Notes: generated by a model from the sequence alone, not told the origin. Counted from the first letter of the stretch, positions 7,557-16,095 are shown. The stretch: DNA of 64,000 bases from JBPOIC01 sp052034865 (GCA_052034865.1 JBPOIC010000009.1:1-64000), one strand, 5' to 3'. Made by a program: numbers and translations.

Positions 7557-9830
7557 TTAGAGGGATTTATCTTCAGGGCTTAAAAATTCAACTTGCCCGA
7601 GCAGTTCAATTATTTGCTGATAGGAAGTTCCTGCAACAGGTGCGATCGCAGGATCAGGATGATCCTGATATTTTTTCCAGAGTGCGAGGGCTGTTTCGGT
7701 TTCATGTTTTTGCAGATAGGCATCCACCAAAATCATCCGGCTGCGCATTCGGTCAGGGAACTCAGGATCAAGCTTTTGAAGCTCTTCATATACATTCAGA
7801 ACTTCATCATAGCGCCTGTCGAGAGCCAGTAAATAAATCCTTTCATCCATTGCCTTGATCTGCCAGGAGCGGATGATGCTTTGGGTTTCAGTATTTCCGC
7901 CGATCTGGGCTGTTTGCAGAGGAAGCCAGGAAAGAATCTGCAAGGCACGATTCATTTGCCCGGACATCTGCGCACAACGGGATGCCTGTAGAGAGTAGCG
8001 AAAAAGGTCCTCTCCCGTGATTCCCAGCTCGGAGAGTTTTTCAAAATCAGAAACGCATTTGGAATAGTTCTCATGAAGAATTGCCTGAGCGGCATGAGTC
8101 AGGTGGTAAAGTTTTCTTGCTTCGGGATCTTCCGGAAGATCTGGCACAAGTTTTAAGGTCGATTCGAGGAGATCGTTTTCTCCAATAAGGGCATAGGCGC
8201 GGGCCAGTTTCAGAAGTAAAAGTTTTTTCTCGGAATCCGGTATTTCCTTTTCAAAAAGAAGGCGCTGGTAAAGTCGAACAGCAGAAGTTTCCATGCTGGT
8301 TTCCAGATAGGCATCTCCCGCTTTTACAAGCAGCTCGCTTTTATTTGGCATGTAGGGAATCAGCAGACGGTAGCGATCAGCCAGATCAAGAAACTCCAGA
8401 TATTTTCTTTCGTTACGAAATGCTTCATATTTTTTCAGCAAGAGTTCCTGAGTGAAAAAACCTGCTTCTTTCAGAAGCGATTCTTCTTCCGGCCCACTTT
8501 TTTCTCTCATTCTCTGGATGAGATCCAGTCGACCCAAAACTTCATCCGTTTTTCCGAGTGCCTCCTCAAAAAAGGCAGTCAGTAAAAGAAATTCCAATTT
8601 TTCTGCATCAGGAAGCTCTTCAGAATCGAAAGTAGATGTGAGTTTTTCAAGGGCTTGAGGATAGGAAGATGAGATTTTTTCAGTCGCGATAATGCGAGCC
8701 CACAGGAGCAGGGCGTTTTTTGAGAGAGGATGTGGATCTCCATTCGCCAACTGAAAAAGTCTGGAAGCGGAAGCGGAGCGGTTTTTGTTTTCATGAACAT
8801 CGATTTCCAGCAATCGGTATTCAATGTGACCCAGCGCATCCTGTGGCAGTGAGCTGTGTTGGAGCCCTGAAAAGATCTCCATTGATTTTTCGAAATTGCC
8901 TATCTGAAAAAGAGCCTCGGCATAATAGAGACTGGAATAGGGAGCGAGGATACTGTCACTTGTGGAAAGAAAGTGACCCATTTTTTCATACCAATCCACA
9001 ACTTCCTGAAATTTTCCTTCCCAAAATAAAGTGTCTCCAAATCGCTGTGCCAGGTGGGGGGTAAGTTCTTCTGTATTCAGAAAGGTTGCAAGCTTCCAGA
9101 AATAATCTTCTCCACGAACATAACGCCCCCGTTGAAAGTAGATCTCCAGAATGAGTGATTCAAAAAGCCGTGTCATGGGGGGCTCTTTTAAAGATTGAAT
9201 TTCCTGACGGTAAGCGATTTTGAGGGCCTCCTGAAACCATCTGAGTTCCAGTAGTGAAACCGAAAGTCCGTAACTACCCGCGAGGGCGTATTTCGAAGTC
9301 GGATAGTGGCCCAGGGCTTTCCAGTAGGCATTCGTGGCACTGAGAATTTTTCCGCGTTCATGGGGAGCGGTGATGGCCAGTTTCAAGTCTGCAAGCCAGT
9401 AAAGTTTTTCTTCAGCCTGAGGGACATTTTCCGATTTCAGTTCCTGCTGAAGCTCATCAATCTTTTTTTTGTATTCCCTGATCTGTCGCGGATTGGGTGT
9501 CCAGCTGAAGGGAAATGGTTTTGTCTGCAGGGCATCATAGGCAAGGGTGGGAATAGTAGGTCTCAGATTTTCTTTTGCCTTGGGTAAATTCCTTGCCAGA
9601 TAAAATTCTCGTGAAGGAGAGATGGAAGAGAATTCTTTTAAGAACTTTTTGTTGCCTGTTTCCTGGGGCAATGAAAGTGGGAGGGATTCAGCAGTAGTCG
9701 AATGACTCTCCTGCTTTTCATTTGCAGAAGCAGAAGTCAGGCCAAATCCCATTAGGATCAGTACAAATACGCAAATATAAAGATATCTGAAAAATCCAAA
9801 AAAAATTTTCACGCATTCTTTCTGTGTCAA
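7557..9830 (-). CDS. Secreted TPR-repeat protein of unknown function
   Basis: 757 aa. The N-terminus has a basic stretch, then a hydrophobic helix (YLYICVFVLILMGFGL) and an Ala/Ser-rich region (TSASAN), so it is exported by Sec with a cleaved signal or a membrane anchor. Most of the rest (residues about 120-740) is helical hairpins spaced like tetratricopeptide repeats, for example ALAGSYGLSVSLLELRWF, AEALFQIGNFEKSMEIF and ARAYALIGENDLL, implying a periplasmic scaffold. No catalytic motif is seen. It starts 37 bp past the lytic transglycosylase gene on the same strand and probably shares its sigma-54 promoter, which points to a flagellar role such as assembly or wall passage. I do not recognise the family. 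Confidence 0.8.
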   Translation of the reverse strand: MTQKECVKIFFGFFRYLYICVFVLILMGFGLTSASANEKQESHSTTAESLPLSLPQETGNKKFLKEFSSISPSREFYLARNLPKAKENLRPTIPTLAYDALQTKPFPFSWTPNPRQIREYKKKIDELQQELKSENVPQAEEKLYWLADLKLAITAPHERGKILSATNAYWKALGHYPTSKYALAGSYGLSVSLLELRWFQEALKIAYRQEIQSLKEPPMTRLFESLILEIYFQRGRYVRGEDYFWKLATFLNTEELTPHLAQRFGDTLFWEGKFQEVVDWYEKMGHFLSTSDSILAPYSSLYYAEALFQIGNFEKSMEIFSGLQHSSLPQDALGHIEYRLLEIDVHENKNRSASASRLFQLANGDPHPLSKNALLLWARIIATEKISSSYPQALEKLTSTFDSEELPDAEKLEFLLLTAFFEEALGKTDEVLGRLDLIQRMREKSGPEEESLLKEAGFFTQELLLKKYEAFRNERKYLEFLDLADRYRLLIPYMPNKSELLVKAGDAYLETSMETSAVRLYQRLLFEKEIPDSEKKLLLLKLARAYALIGENDLLESTLKLVPDLPEDPEARKLYHLTHAAQAILHENYSKCVSDFEKLSELGITGEDLFRYSLQASRCAQMSGQMNRALQILSWLPLQTAQIGGNTETQSIIRSWQIKAMDERIYLLALDRRYDEVLNVYEELQKLDPEFPDRMRSRMILVDAYLQKHETETALALWKKYQDHPDPAIAPVAGTSYQQIIELLGQVEFLSPEDKSL

Positions 9831-9866
9831 ACAGGATCAAAGACCTGTTTGAAGTTCTTCATTTAT

Positions 9867-10439
9867 TCAAATTTCTGTCGAGATTCGATTCATGATTTTG
9901 GAGACGTATTTTTTGGTTTCTGAATATGGAGGAATACCTTCATATTTTTTTACACTTCCAGGCCCAGCATTATAGGCAGCCAGCGCAAGTTTTAAATCCT
10001 GATCAAATGAATCTAGCATCTTTCTCAAATAGCGTGCCCCCCCGTGGACATTTTCCTGAATATCAAAAATATTTTTGACGCCCATCTCCCTGGCGGTTCC
10101 AGGCATCAATTGTGTGAGGCCCTTGGCTCCAGCAGAAGAAACTGCATTCGGGTTATAATTTGATTCGGTGTGAACCAGTGCATTCAGAACCTTTGATGGA
10201 ATCTGGAATTCTTTGGCCGCCTTTTCGATGGCCTCCTGAATTTCCTCCTTAAAACTTTTGGGTGTTGGATCTTTAGAGAGAGTCGATGCGAAAGAATTTT
10301 TGGATGATTCTGGATTCTTTGCGATGGGAATCTGAGGTACAGAGGGCTTGCGCACTGTTTGCGCAGGAAGTGCATAGTCCCAATAGTCGCGAATTGTCAT
10401 TGCCGTTTTTGGAAGAGAATTTGAAGATGCAGAAAACAT
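9867..10439 (-). CDS. SLT-type lytic transglycosylase, flagellar
   Basis: 190 aa. The C-terminal 115 residues are a transglycosylase SLT domain: ALVHTESNYNPNAVSSAGAK carries the catalytic Glu, followed by GLTQLMPGTA and ALAAYNAGPGSVKKY. It would open peptidoglycan for rod passage. The N-terminal 70 residues are Pro/Ser-rich and show no Sec signal, so export by the flagellar gate is possible. The start at 10439 is chosen because an RBS (AGGGGGAAACC) precedes it and because a sigma-54 promoter occupies 10471-10486, excluding an upstream ATG at 10487. FlgJ in this window carries a peptidase rather than a muramidase domain, so the two may share the work. Confidence 0.9.
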   Translation of the reverse strand: MFSASSNSLPKTAMTIRDYWDYALPAQTVRKPSVPQIPIAKNPESSKNSFASTLSKDPTPKSFKEEIQEAIEKAAKEFQIPSKVLNALVHTESNYNPNAVSSAGAKGLTQLMPGTAREMGVKNIFDIQENVHGGARYLRKMLDSFDQDLKLALAAYNAGPGSVKKYEGIPPYSETKKYVSKIMNRISTEI

Positions 10440-10470
10440 GGTTTCCCCCTGTTGATTGGAAGATATGGAA

Positions 10471-10486
10471 AGCAAGCGGGGTGCCA
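10471..10486 (-). promoter_or_regulatory. Putative sigma-54 promoter of the lytic transglycosylase
   Basis: On the minus strand it reads TGGCACCCCGCTTGCT, against the consensus TGGCACG-N4-TTGCW; only one consensus base differs. The GG and GC are exactly 10 bases apart. The predicted transcript start is near 10460, about 20 nt before the chosen ATG. Confidence 0.75.
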
Positions 10487-10787
10487 ACTGATATTTTTTC
10501 TTCTTAACCTGTTCACCTTACAATTCTATTCTCGCCTTAAGATATCGTGAGAACAGGCATTTCTGTTTTTTTATTGTGGATTTCTGCTTTGGAAATCACA
10601 AGGCAGGGATTAAAACTCCTGCATTCCTTCAGAGGAAATTCTTTCCGTCCTGTTCCTGAAGCGGTAAATTTGACCTGTCTTCTCTTCCCGCCATTGGAAA
10701 TCCCTCTTTCGTTTTCTTTATTCTGATTTCAAAAATAAAACTGGGATTTTAGTGAGTTAGAGGCATGTTTTTTTCAAGCTGCTTCTT

Positions 10788-10803
10788 TGGTCCTGCTTTT
10801 GCA
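10788..10803 (+). promoter_or_regulatory. Putative sigma-54 promoter of the flgF operon
   Basis: TGGTCCTGCTTTTGCA: TGG and TTGCA agree with the -24/-12 consensus and the GG-N10-GC spacing is exact. It lies 32 bp before the flgF ATG. Confidence 0.65.
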
Positions 10804-10835
10804 ATTGCAGGATCGTCAGTCAGGAGGAGAATCTT

Positions 10836-11561
10836 ATGGGAATTGGAATTGATGTGGCAGTTCAGGGCATGGCTCTTAAAGAACGGGAGCTGGAGCTCAT
10901 AGCCAACAATCTCTCAAATTCGAATACGGCCGGATTCAGGGAACAGAGAATTGCCTTCGAATCCAGTCTGCTTAAACAGCAGACTGACGCCAGGGGAGTG
11001 ACAGAAAAGATTTACTTTCCCGAAGCAACCAGCCTCACCAGTTTTGTTCCAGGAGCCTATCTTTCAACAGGAAACTCACTCGACGTGGCGATTCAGGGCG
11101 AAGGTTTTTTTGAAGTCCAGACCGATCAGGGGGCTTTTTATACGCGCAATGGGGCTTTAAGCCTCGATGCCCAGGGACGTTTGGTAACTTCAACCGGTGC
11201 AAGTATCATGGGTGCCGAAGGGAATCTGGAAATCAAAACTCCGGGAAAAATCCAGATCAGCTCCAAAGGAGATATTACAAATAATGGCGAATCTGTCGGT
11301 CGTCTGAAGGTGGTGCGTTTTCAGAATCTGAAGAATCTGAAACCGGTGGGAAACAATCTCTACACCACCATTGATTCCCCTGAAACATTAGAAAGCCCTT
11401 CTGTATTGCAGGGCAGAATTGAAGGATCCAATGCAACCCTCGTTCAGAATCTTGGAAAAATGATCGAAGTCTCCAGGCAGTATGAAACCTATCAACGCGT
11501 GATTAAAACGCACGAGCGGATGGATCAGGAAATTGCAAGTTCGCTTGGGCGTTTGAGTTAA
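10836..11561 (+). CDS. flgF: Flagellar proximal rod protein FlgF
   Basis: Rod subunit of the flagellar axial family. 241 aa, normal length. The N-terminal helix includes ELELIANNLSNSNTAGFRE, the axial-protein ANN.aN..T.GFk signature. A central LDVAIQGEGFFEVQ and FYTRNGALSLDAQGRLV are the FlgE/F/G D1 motifs, and the C-terminus EVSRQYETYQRVIKT forms the second coiled-coil arm. FlgF rather than FlgG is chosen for its shorter length and for being first in flgF-flgG. AGGAGGAG lies about 9 nt upstream. It is first gene of a sigma-54 operon that runs through flgJ. Confidence 0.93.
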   Translation: MGIGIDVAVQGMALKERELELIANNLSNSNTAGFREQRIAFESSLLKQQTDARGVTEKIYFPEATSLTSFVPGAYLSTGNSLDVAIQGEGFFEVQTDQGAFYTRNGALSLDAQGRLVTSTGASIMGAEGNLEIKTPGKIQISSKGDITNNGESVGRLKVVRFQNLKNLKPVGNNLYTTIDSPETLESPSVLQGRIEGSNATLVQNLGKMIEVSRQYETYQRVIKTHERMDQEIASSLGRLS

Positions 11562-11572
11562 GTGAGGTCTTT

Positions 11573-12361
11573 ATGAGTCTACAGGCACTTTATGCGGCAT
11601 CTACCGGCATGGAAGCCCAGATGACCCGCATCAACAATATCGCGAACAATATCTCAAACCTCAACACGACTGCTTTCAAGAGCTCTAGGGAAAGTTTTGA
11701 AGATCTCATGTACGAACAGGTGCAAACCCCGGGGACGAGCAATGGTCAGAATACGGTAGCTCCCGTTGGAATTCAGCTTGGGCATGGAACCCATCTGACG
11801 GGCGTCTACAAGCATTTTTCACAAGGTGAATTCGTACAGACCGATCGTGAGCTGGATATTGCGATTGAAGGGGGAGGGTTTTTGGAAGTCACTCAGGATA
11901 ATGGGCAGAAAGCCTTTACCCGCGATGGAGGGCTCAGGATCAATTCCGAAGGGACCGTTGTCACAAATCAGGGACTGGCGATCTCTCCGAACCTCACCGT
12001 TCCTGTCAACGCGACTTCCGTTAAAATTGCCAAGGATGGAACCGTGACGGCGGCAATTTCCGGAAGTACAGCACCTCAAGAATTGGGAACCTTGCAGCTT
12101 GTTGTTTTTACCAACGAAGCGGGTCTGAAATCATTGGGCGGAAATCTTTATGAAGAGACTGTGGCATCAGGCAGTCCGACGACGACAAACGCGGGAGAGA
12201 ATGGGGCCGGATTTTTTCAGCAGGGATTTCTAGAAAATTCCAATGTGAATCTTTCGGAGGAGCTGATTCAGATGATTGTGGCCCAGCGCAGCTACGAAGC
12301 GAATTCAAAAGTTTTGTCTACCGCCAGTGAGATGATGAAGTCATCGAACAATATTGTCTGA
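11573..12361 (+). CDS. flgG: Flagellar distal rod protein FlgG
   Basis: Builds the distal rod that crosses the periplasm. 262 aa, exactly the usual FlgG size. It starts MSLQALYAASTGMEAQMTRI followed by NNIANNISNLNTTAFKSSR, the highly conserved FlgG N-terminus. Central ELDIAIEGGGFLEVT and C-terminal NVNLSEELIQMIVAQRSYEA are family signatures. The RBS GAGG is 5 nt before the ATG and the gene follows flgF by 11 bp. No insertion or deletion in the rod-specific region is obvious at this resolution. Confidence 0.96.
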   Translation: MSLQALYAASTGMEAQMTRINNIANNISNLNTTAFKSSRESFEDLMYEQVQTPGTSNGQNTVAPVGIQLGHGTHLTGVYKHFSQGEFVQTDRELDIAIEGGGFLEVTQDNGQKAFTRDGGLRINSEGTVVTNQGLAISPNLTVPVNATSVKIAKDGTVTAAISGSTAPQELGTLQLVVFTNEAGLKSLGGNLYEETVASGSPTTTNAGENGAGFFQQGFLENSNVNLSEELIQMIVAQRSYEANSKVLSTASEMMKSSNNIV

Positions 12362-12384
12362 TCGATGCTGCGAGAAAAAACCCT

Positions 12385-13329
12385 ATGAAGAATTTATTTT
12401 ACAGATCTGGATTTTTCCTCCTCCTCTTTTTAGCGGGGTTTCATTCAGTTGCAGCAGGTGAGTTTTTTCAGCTGGGTTTTGTAGAAAGTGTTTCGAAACC
12501 CTTTAATCAAATCCGTCTCAAGGATGTCGTTGACCTTCAGAAAACCAGCCCGAATCTGGTGGAGAAATATGGCAGTCTTCCCATTCCTTCTTCTTCAGCA
12601 GAGCTGAAACCTTCTGAGGTTCTGCTGGCGCTTTCCAAGGCTGGTGTTTCCATTTCTCAAATTCAACTTGTTTCATCGGGCCAGAAAGGAATTCCCCTTG
12701 ATGCCAGAAGTGTCGTGCTCCATCAGGTTCAGGATGAAATCGCGCGAGCGGTTTCTCAGGAAAATGGAGTACTTTCCACCGAGATTGAACTGGAATGGAT
12801 CGATACCCCTGTTAGCTGTCCAGCTCCTTCCCAGTTTCAGCGTTTGACACTTGAAGGGCGCGCGCCTTCCTATCAGGTAGCGTTTATCAATGGGGAAGGA
12901 CAAACAATCCAGCGTCTTCCCTTTCAGGCAAAGATTTCCATTCATACAACCGTCGTCATTCCCAAAAACAGAATCAATGCAGGAAATCCGGTGAGCCGTC
13001 AGGATTTTATCGAGGAAAAGCGTCAGCTTTTGGAGGCCAGGGACCTGGTTCATAGTTTAAGCGAGCTGAAAGAGGGAAGTTTCCAGCTCACTCAAAATCT
13101 GGAGAGTGGCGAGCCCATTAAAAAAACGATGTTTCAGAATATCACGGCTCCTCAAAAAGGAGCGGTCGTCAATCTCATTAAAAAGGATCCCCGCTTTCAG
13201 ATTCAGACACTGGGCAGGATAAAAGAGGTTTTGAATGATGGCACCCTGGTGATCGTCGAAAATCTTGATTCGAAAAAGGAAGTGACCGCTCGTGTTCTTA
13301 ATTCGAGTGAGGTGGAAATTGTTTACTGA
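12385..13329 (+). CDS. flgA: P-ring assembly chaperone FlgA
   Basis: Periplasmic chaperone for FlgI polymerisation into the P ring. 314 aa, longer than the typical 220-240 aa. An N-terminal signal peptide is clear (FFLLLFLAGFHSVAAG). The C-terminal 130 residues form the SAF-like FlgA domain: VVIPKNRINAGNPVSRQDF, LTQNLESGEPIKKTM, GAVVNLIKKDPRFQIQTLG and LNDGTLVIVENLDSKKEVTA all match the FlgA C-domain. The extra N-terminal part (about residues 30-180) fits the FlgA N-domain in long variants. It lies between flgG and flgH, as in many diderm clusters. The RBS is weak. Confidence 0.93.
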   Translation: MKNLFYRSGFFLLLFLAGFHSVAAGEFFQLGFVESVSKPFNQIRLKDVVDLQKTSPNLVEKYGSLPIPSSSAELKPSEVLLALSKAGVSISQIQLVSSGQKGIPLDARSVVLHQVQDEIARAVSQENGVLSTEIELEWIDTPVSCPAPSQFQRLTLEGRAPSYQVAFINGEGQTIQRLPFQAKISIHTTVVIPKNRINAGNPVSRQDFIEEKRQLLEARDLVHSLSELKEGSFQLTQNLESGEPIKKTMFQNITAPQKGAVVNLIKKDPRFQIQTLGRIKEVLNDGTLVIVENLDSKKEVTARVLNSSEVEIVY

Positions 13330-14074
13330 TCAAAAACTCAAAAACATATTGAGATTATTTTCTTTGCTGATCGCCCTGGGTTTCTCGATCGGATGCGGAA
13401 TGCTGCCGACCAAGCCCCGACATAGTGCGCGCGATTTGGGAAGGACGCTGGGAGGACAGACCTATTTCAATAAAGACCAAACTGCTCCCACTCAAAAAAT
13501 GGTCGAGGCCAAAACCGGATCTTTGTGGGTGGATGGATACTCATCCCGCATTTATGAAAACATGCACCGTGCATCGCGGGTCGGAGATACGGTCATGATC
13601 GTGATTGCTGAAGAGTCCCACGGTAAAGATTCGGGAGGGACGAGTAGCGATAAAAAATCCGAAAACAGTTCCTCGATCAGCAGTCTGGGCGGAATTGTCG
13701 AAAAGATTCACAAGGCCATCAATCTGTTTGATCCCAGCAATCTTCTGGCATCCAAGACGGATACGAAATTTCAGGGCAAGGCCTCGACCGAACGCAAGAG
13801 TGAATTGTTTGCCAGGATTACTGGAACAATTATCGAAGTCTTGGGAAATGGCAATCTCGTGATAGAAGCCGAAAAGCGTATTCGGGTGAATAATGAAGAG
13901 CAGATCCTGATCGTGGAAGGAGTGATTCGTCCTTACGATATCCAGCCGGATAATACAGTTCTCTCGACCTCCATTGCTGATGCCCGCGTGAGCTATTCCG
14001 GCTTTGGCGTTGTGGCGGAAAAACAGCGTCCGGGCTGGTTGGCAAGAATTCTCGATTATGTCTGGCCTTTCTGA
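13319..14074 (+). CDS. flgH: Flagellar L-ring lipoprotein FlgH
   Basis: Outer-membrane bushing of the flagellar rod. About 251 aa. A signal segment (ILRLFSLLIALGFSIGC) ends in a lipobox-like SIGC, so lipidation on Cys is expected. The body has the family motifs LWVDGYSSRIYENMHRASRV, GDTVMIVIAEES and, near the C-terminus, GVIRPYDIQPDNTVLSTSIA with DARVSYSGFG. The TTG at 13319 is preferred: GAGG sits 6 nt before it and it overlaps the flgA stop only slightly. An in-frame ATG at 13292 lacks an RBS. Its presence shows that the cell has an outer membrane. Confidence 0.92.
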   Translation: MFTDQKLKNILRLFSLLIALGFSIGCGMLPTKPRHSARDLGRTLGGQTYFNKDQTAPTQKMVEAKTGSLWVDGYSSRIYENMHRASRVGDTVMIVIAEESHGKDSGGTSSDKKSENSSSISSLGGIVEKIHKAINLFDPSNLLASKTDTKFQGKASTERKSELFARITGTIIEVLGNGNLVIEAEKRIRVNNEEQILIVEGVIRPYDIQPDNTVLSTSIADARVSYSGFGVVAEKQRPGWLARILDYVWPF

Positions 14075-14078
14075 TTTT

Positions 14079-15200
14079 ATGAAACGAAATTCAATTCACA
14101 TTGGAACTCTGATTTTTCTCCTGGCGGTATCATTCGTGTTGCCTCTTTCTGTCTGGGCCTCACGCATTAAAGATATTTCCAATTTTAAAGGGGTTCGATC
14201 CAACCAGCTGATTGGCTATGGGCTAGTCGTGGGTCTGGATTCCTCCGGTGACAGTACGAGCTCGGATGTGGTGAAAAAATCTCTCGGAGAAGTGCTCACA
14301 AAAATGGGAGTCGGAGCGGATCCAACCCGTTTCCAGGCCAAAAACGTCGCTTCCGTGATGGTGACCGCAACACTACCGGCTTTTGCCAAGGCCGGCTCCA
14401 ATATCGATGTCGTTGTTTCATCCATTGGGGATGCCAAAAGCCTGCAGGGTGGAACCTTGCTGATGACACCTTTACGTGCTGCCAATCAGGAAATCTATGC
14501 AGTCGCTCAAGGCCCCATTTCGGTAGGAGGCTACCAGGCCGAATCCCCGGTGGGAGGTTCGAGTGTGAAGAGCAACCATCAGACTGTCGCCAAGATCAGT
14601 AATGGGGCGATTGTTGAGAAAGAAGTGGATTTCGGTCTTTCAAATTCTCAATCCCTTTCGCTTTCACTCAATGAACCGGATTTTACGACCTCTTACCGTA
14701 TCGCCCAGAAAATCAATCAGGCCCTTAATGGTAGTTATGCCAGTGCGGTCGATTCAGGATCGGTAAGCATTCAGATTCCTCCAGATTATCAAGCCCAGGT
14801 AACGACTTTGATTGCGAAGCTTGAGACATTGGAAATCCAGCCCGACATGGCGGCCAAAGTCATCCTGAATGAAAGAACAGGAACCGTCGTGATGGGCGAA
14901 AACGTGCGAATTGCCACCGTGGCGGTCTCTCATGGAAATCTGAATATCCGGATTGATCAGAGCTACGGAGTGTCTCAACCCAATACGCTTGGCGCAGGCC
15001 AAACAGTTGTCACGCCGCAAACGGAATTTTTTGTAAACGATGATCAGCAACGCAAACTCGTCCTGATTCCTCAGGGGGTGAGTATCGGAGAGATTGTACG
15101 TGCCCTGAATGCCATGGGAGTGACGGCACGGGATCTCATCTCAGTGCTCCAGGCCATCAAGGCTGCTGGGGCGCTACAGGGAGAGTTGGTGCTGATTTAG
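14079..15200 (+). CDS. flgI: Flagellar P-ring protein FlgI
   Basis: Periplasmic ring around the rod in the peptidoglycan layer. About 373 aa, usual length. From the ATG at 14079, four bases after the flgH stop, the protein has a good Sec signal (IGTLIFLLAVSFVLPLSVWA) ending just before SRIKDISNFKGVRSNQLIGY, the FlgI signature. GLVVGLDSSGDS, TLLMTPLRAAN and the C-terminal LVLIPQGVSIGEIVRALNAM are also typical. In-frame ATGs at 14004 and 14058 would add residues before the signal peptide and are less likely. None of the three starts has a strong RBS, so coupling to flgH translation is probable. Confidence 0.95.
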   Translation: MKRNSIHIGTLIFLLAVSFVLPLSVWASRIKDISNFKGVRSNQLIGYGLVVGLDSSGDSTSSDVVKKSLGEVLTKMGVGADPTRFQAKNVASVMVTATLPAFAKAGSNIDVVVSSIGDAKSLQGGTLLMTPLRAANQEIYAVAQGPISVGGYQAESPVGGSSVKSNHQTVAKISNGAIVEKEVDFGLSNSQSLSLSLNEPDFTTSYRIAQKINQALNGSYASAVDSGSVSIQIPPDYQAQVTTLIAKLETLEIQPDMAAKVILNERTGTVVMGENVRIATVAVSHGNLNIRIDQSYGVSQPNTLGAGQTVVTPQTEFFVNDDQQRKLVLIPQGVSIGEIVRALNAMGVTARDLISVLQAIKAAGALQGELVLI

Positions 15201-15238
15201 GAGATTTTGGACTCTTAAGGTTTTTTAAGGAATAAATC

Positions 15239-16006
15239 ATGATCCACATGGATACCATCGATACGACAATGCTTTCCGGTGCGCCGATAAATATGGAGGG
15301 GAGTTCCGAAAAAAATCGAACTCCCGAGCAGGATGCCCAGGCCGCAAAAAAATTTGAGGCTTTTTTTATGGGATATGCCTTTCAGAAGGCCTACGAAGCG
15401 ATTCCGAAATCCGATCTTTTTGGAGAAAGGATGAACGGCGAAGTCTACCAAGGATTGTTGATTCAAAGTCTTTCGGATCAGGTTCTTCAGTCGCCTCAGG
15501 GAGTGAGACTTCATCAGCAAATCCTTTCTCCTTCTTCCCTAGGATATGGGGGACCTGCAAAATTGCCTGAGGTGACACTGGGAGAATCCTGGGAGAATAC
15601 ACCTCCGAATTTTTCCCTGGCTTTATCGCCGGAGCTGTTGACCTCAAAATATGGATTTCGAAAGGATCCTATCGAAAAAAATGAACGGTTTCATGGAGGA
15701 GTGGATTTTGCGGTCTCTCCTCGTACACCGATTCGATCTGCGGGAGAGGGAGTAGTGGTATTTAGTGGCAGTAAAGGAGGGTATGGAAATACGGTGATCA
15801 TTCAGCATGGAAATGAGTACAGCACCCTGTATGCCCACAATGATGAGACCGTCGTTAAGGTAGGTCAGAAAGTTCATCAGGGAGACCTGATTGCCTATTC
15901 TGGCAATACAGGGCGATCGACTGGACCTCATTTGCATTTTGAGGTGCGAAAAGGTGGAAAAACCGTGAATCCCCAGGAACATGCTTATTTTTCAGAAAAA
16001 ATTTAA
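15239..16006 (+). CDS. flgJ: FlgJ-type rod-binding domain fused to an M23 peptidase
   Basis: 255 aa. Residues about 25-95 are a rod-binding FlgJ N-domain (AAKKFEAFFMGYAFQKAYEA, GEVYQGLLIQSLSDQV). Residues about 135-250 are an M23/LytM metallopeptidase: RFHGGVDFAV supplies the HxxxD zinc ligands, STLYAHN a catalytic His and GPHLHFEVRKGG the HxH ligand. All expected zinc residues are present, so it should cut peptide cross-links. Classical two-domain FlgJ carries a glucosaminidase instead. AAGGAA precedes the ATG by 7 nt. It is last gene of the flgF operon. No Sec signal is seen; export through the flagellar gate is the family norm. Confidence 0.9.
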   Translation: MIHMDTIDTTMLSGAPINMEGSSEKNRTPEQDAQAAKKFEAFFMGYAFQKAYEAIPKSDLFGERMNGEVYQGLLIQSLSDQVLQSPQGVRLHQQILSPSSLGYGGPAKLPEVTLGESWENTPPNFSLALSPELLTSKYGFRKDPIEKNERFHGGVDFAVSPRTPIRSAGEGVVVFSGSKGGYGNTVIIQHGNEYSTLYAHNDETVVKVGQKVHQGDLIAYSGNTGRSTGPHLHFEVRKGGKTVNPQEHAYFSEKI

Positions 16007-16030
16007 GTTCTTAGAAAGACATGCCGTTAT
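16004..16030 (+). promoter_or_regulatory. Putative sigma-28 promoter of flgM-flgN-flgK-flgL
   Basis: TAAG (16004-16007), 15 bases, GCCGTTAT (16023-16030). This is the best FliA-type match in the window. It overlaps the flgJ stop codon and lies 65 bp before the flgM ATG. It would let FliA transcribe its own anti-sigma factor and the hook-filament junction genes. Confidence 0.7.
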
Positions 16031-16095
16031 ACTCAATGGAATGGAGCGTTTTATCCTGTTTCGAAAGGTTCGGATCAGGACAAAAGGAGATGCAT

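Larger units (their letters stand above)
10440..10835. other. Divergent transglycosylase/flgF intergenic region
   Basis: 396 bp without a supported gene. Two sigma-54 motifs point outwards, at 10471-10486 on the minus strand and 10788-10803 on the plus strand, about 300 bp apart. The activator could bind between them. No clear inverted repeat serving as an activator site was identified by eye. Confidence 0.65.

Noticed and set aside
7520..7560. Terminator with CACTCGAGTC and T-runs near the activator
   Set aside because: The palindrome is 8 bases without a loop, and the T-runs do not adjoin it in a hairpin arrangement.
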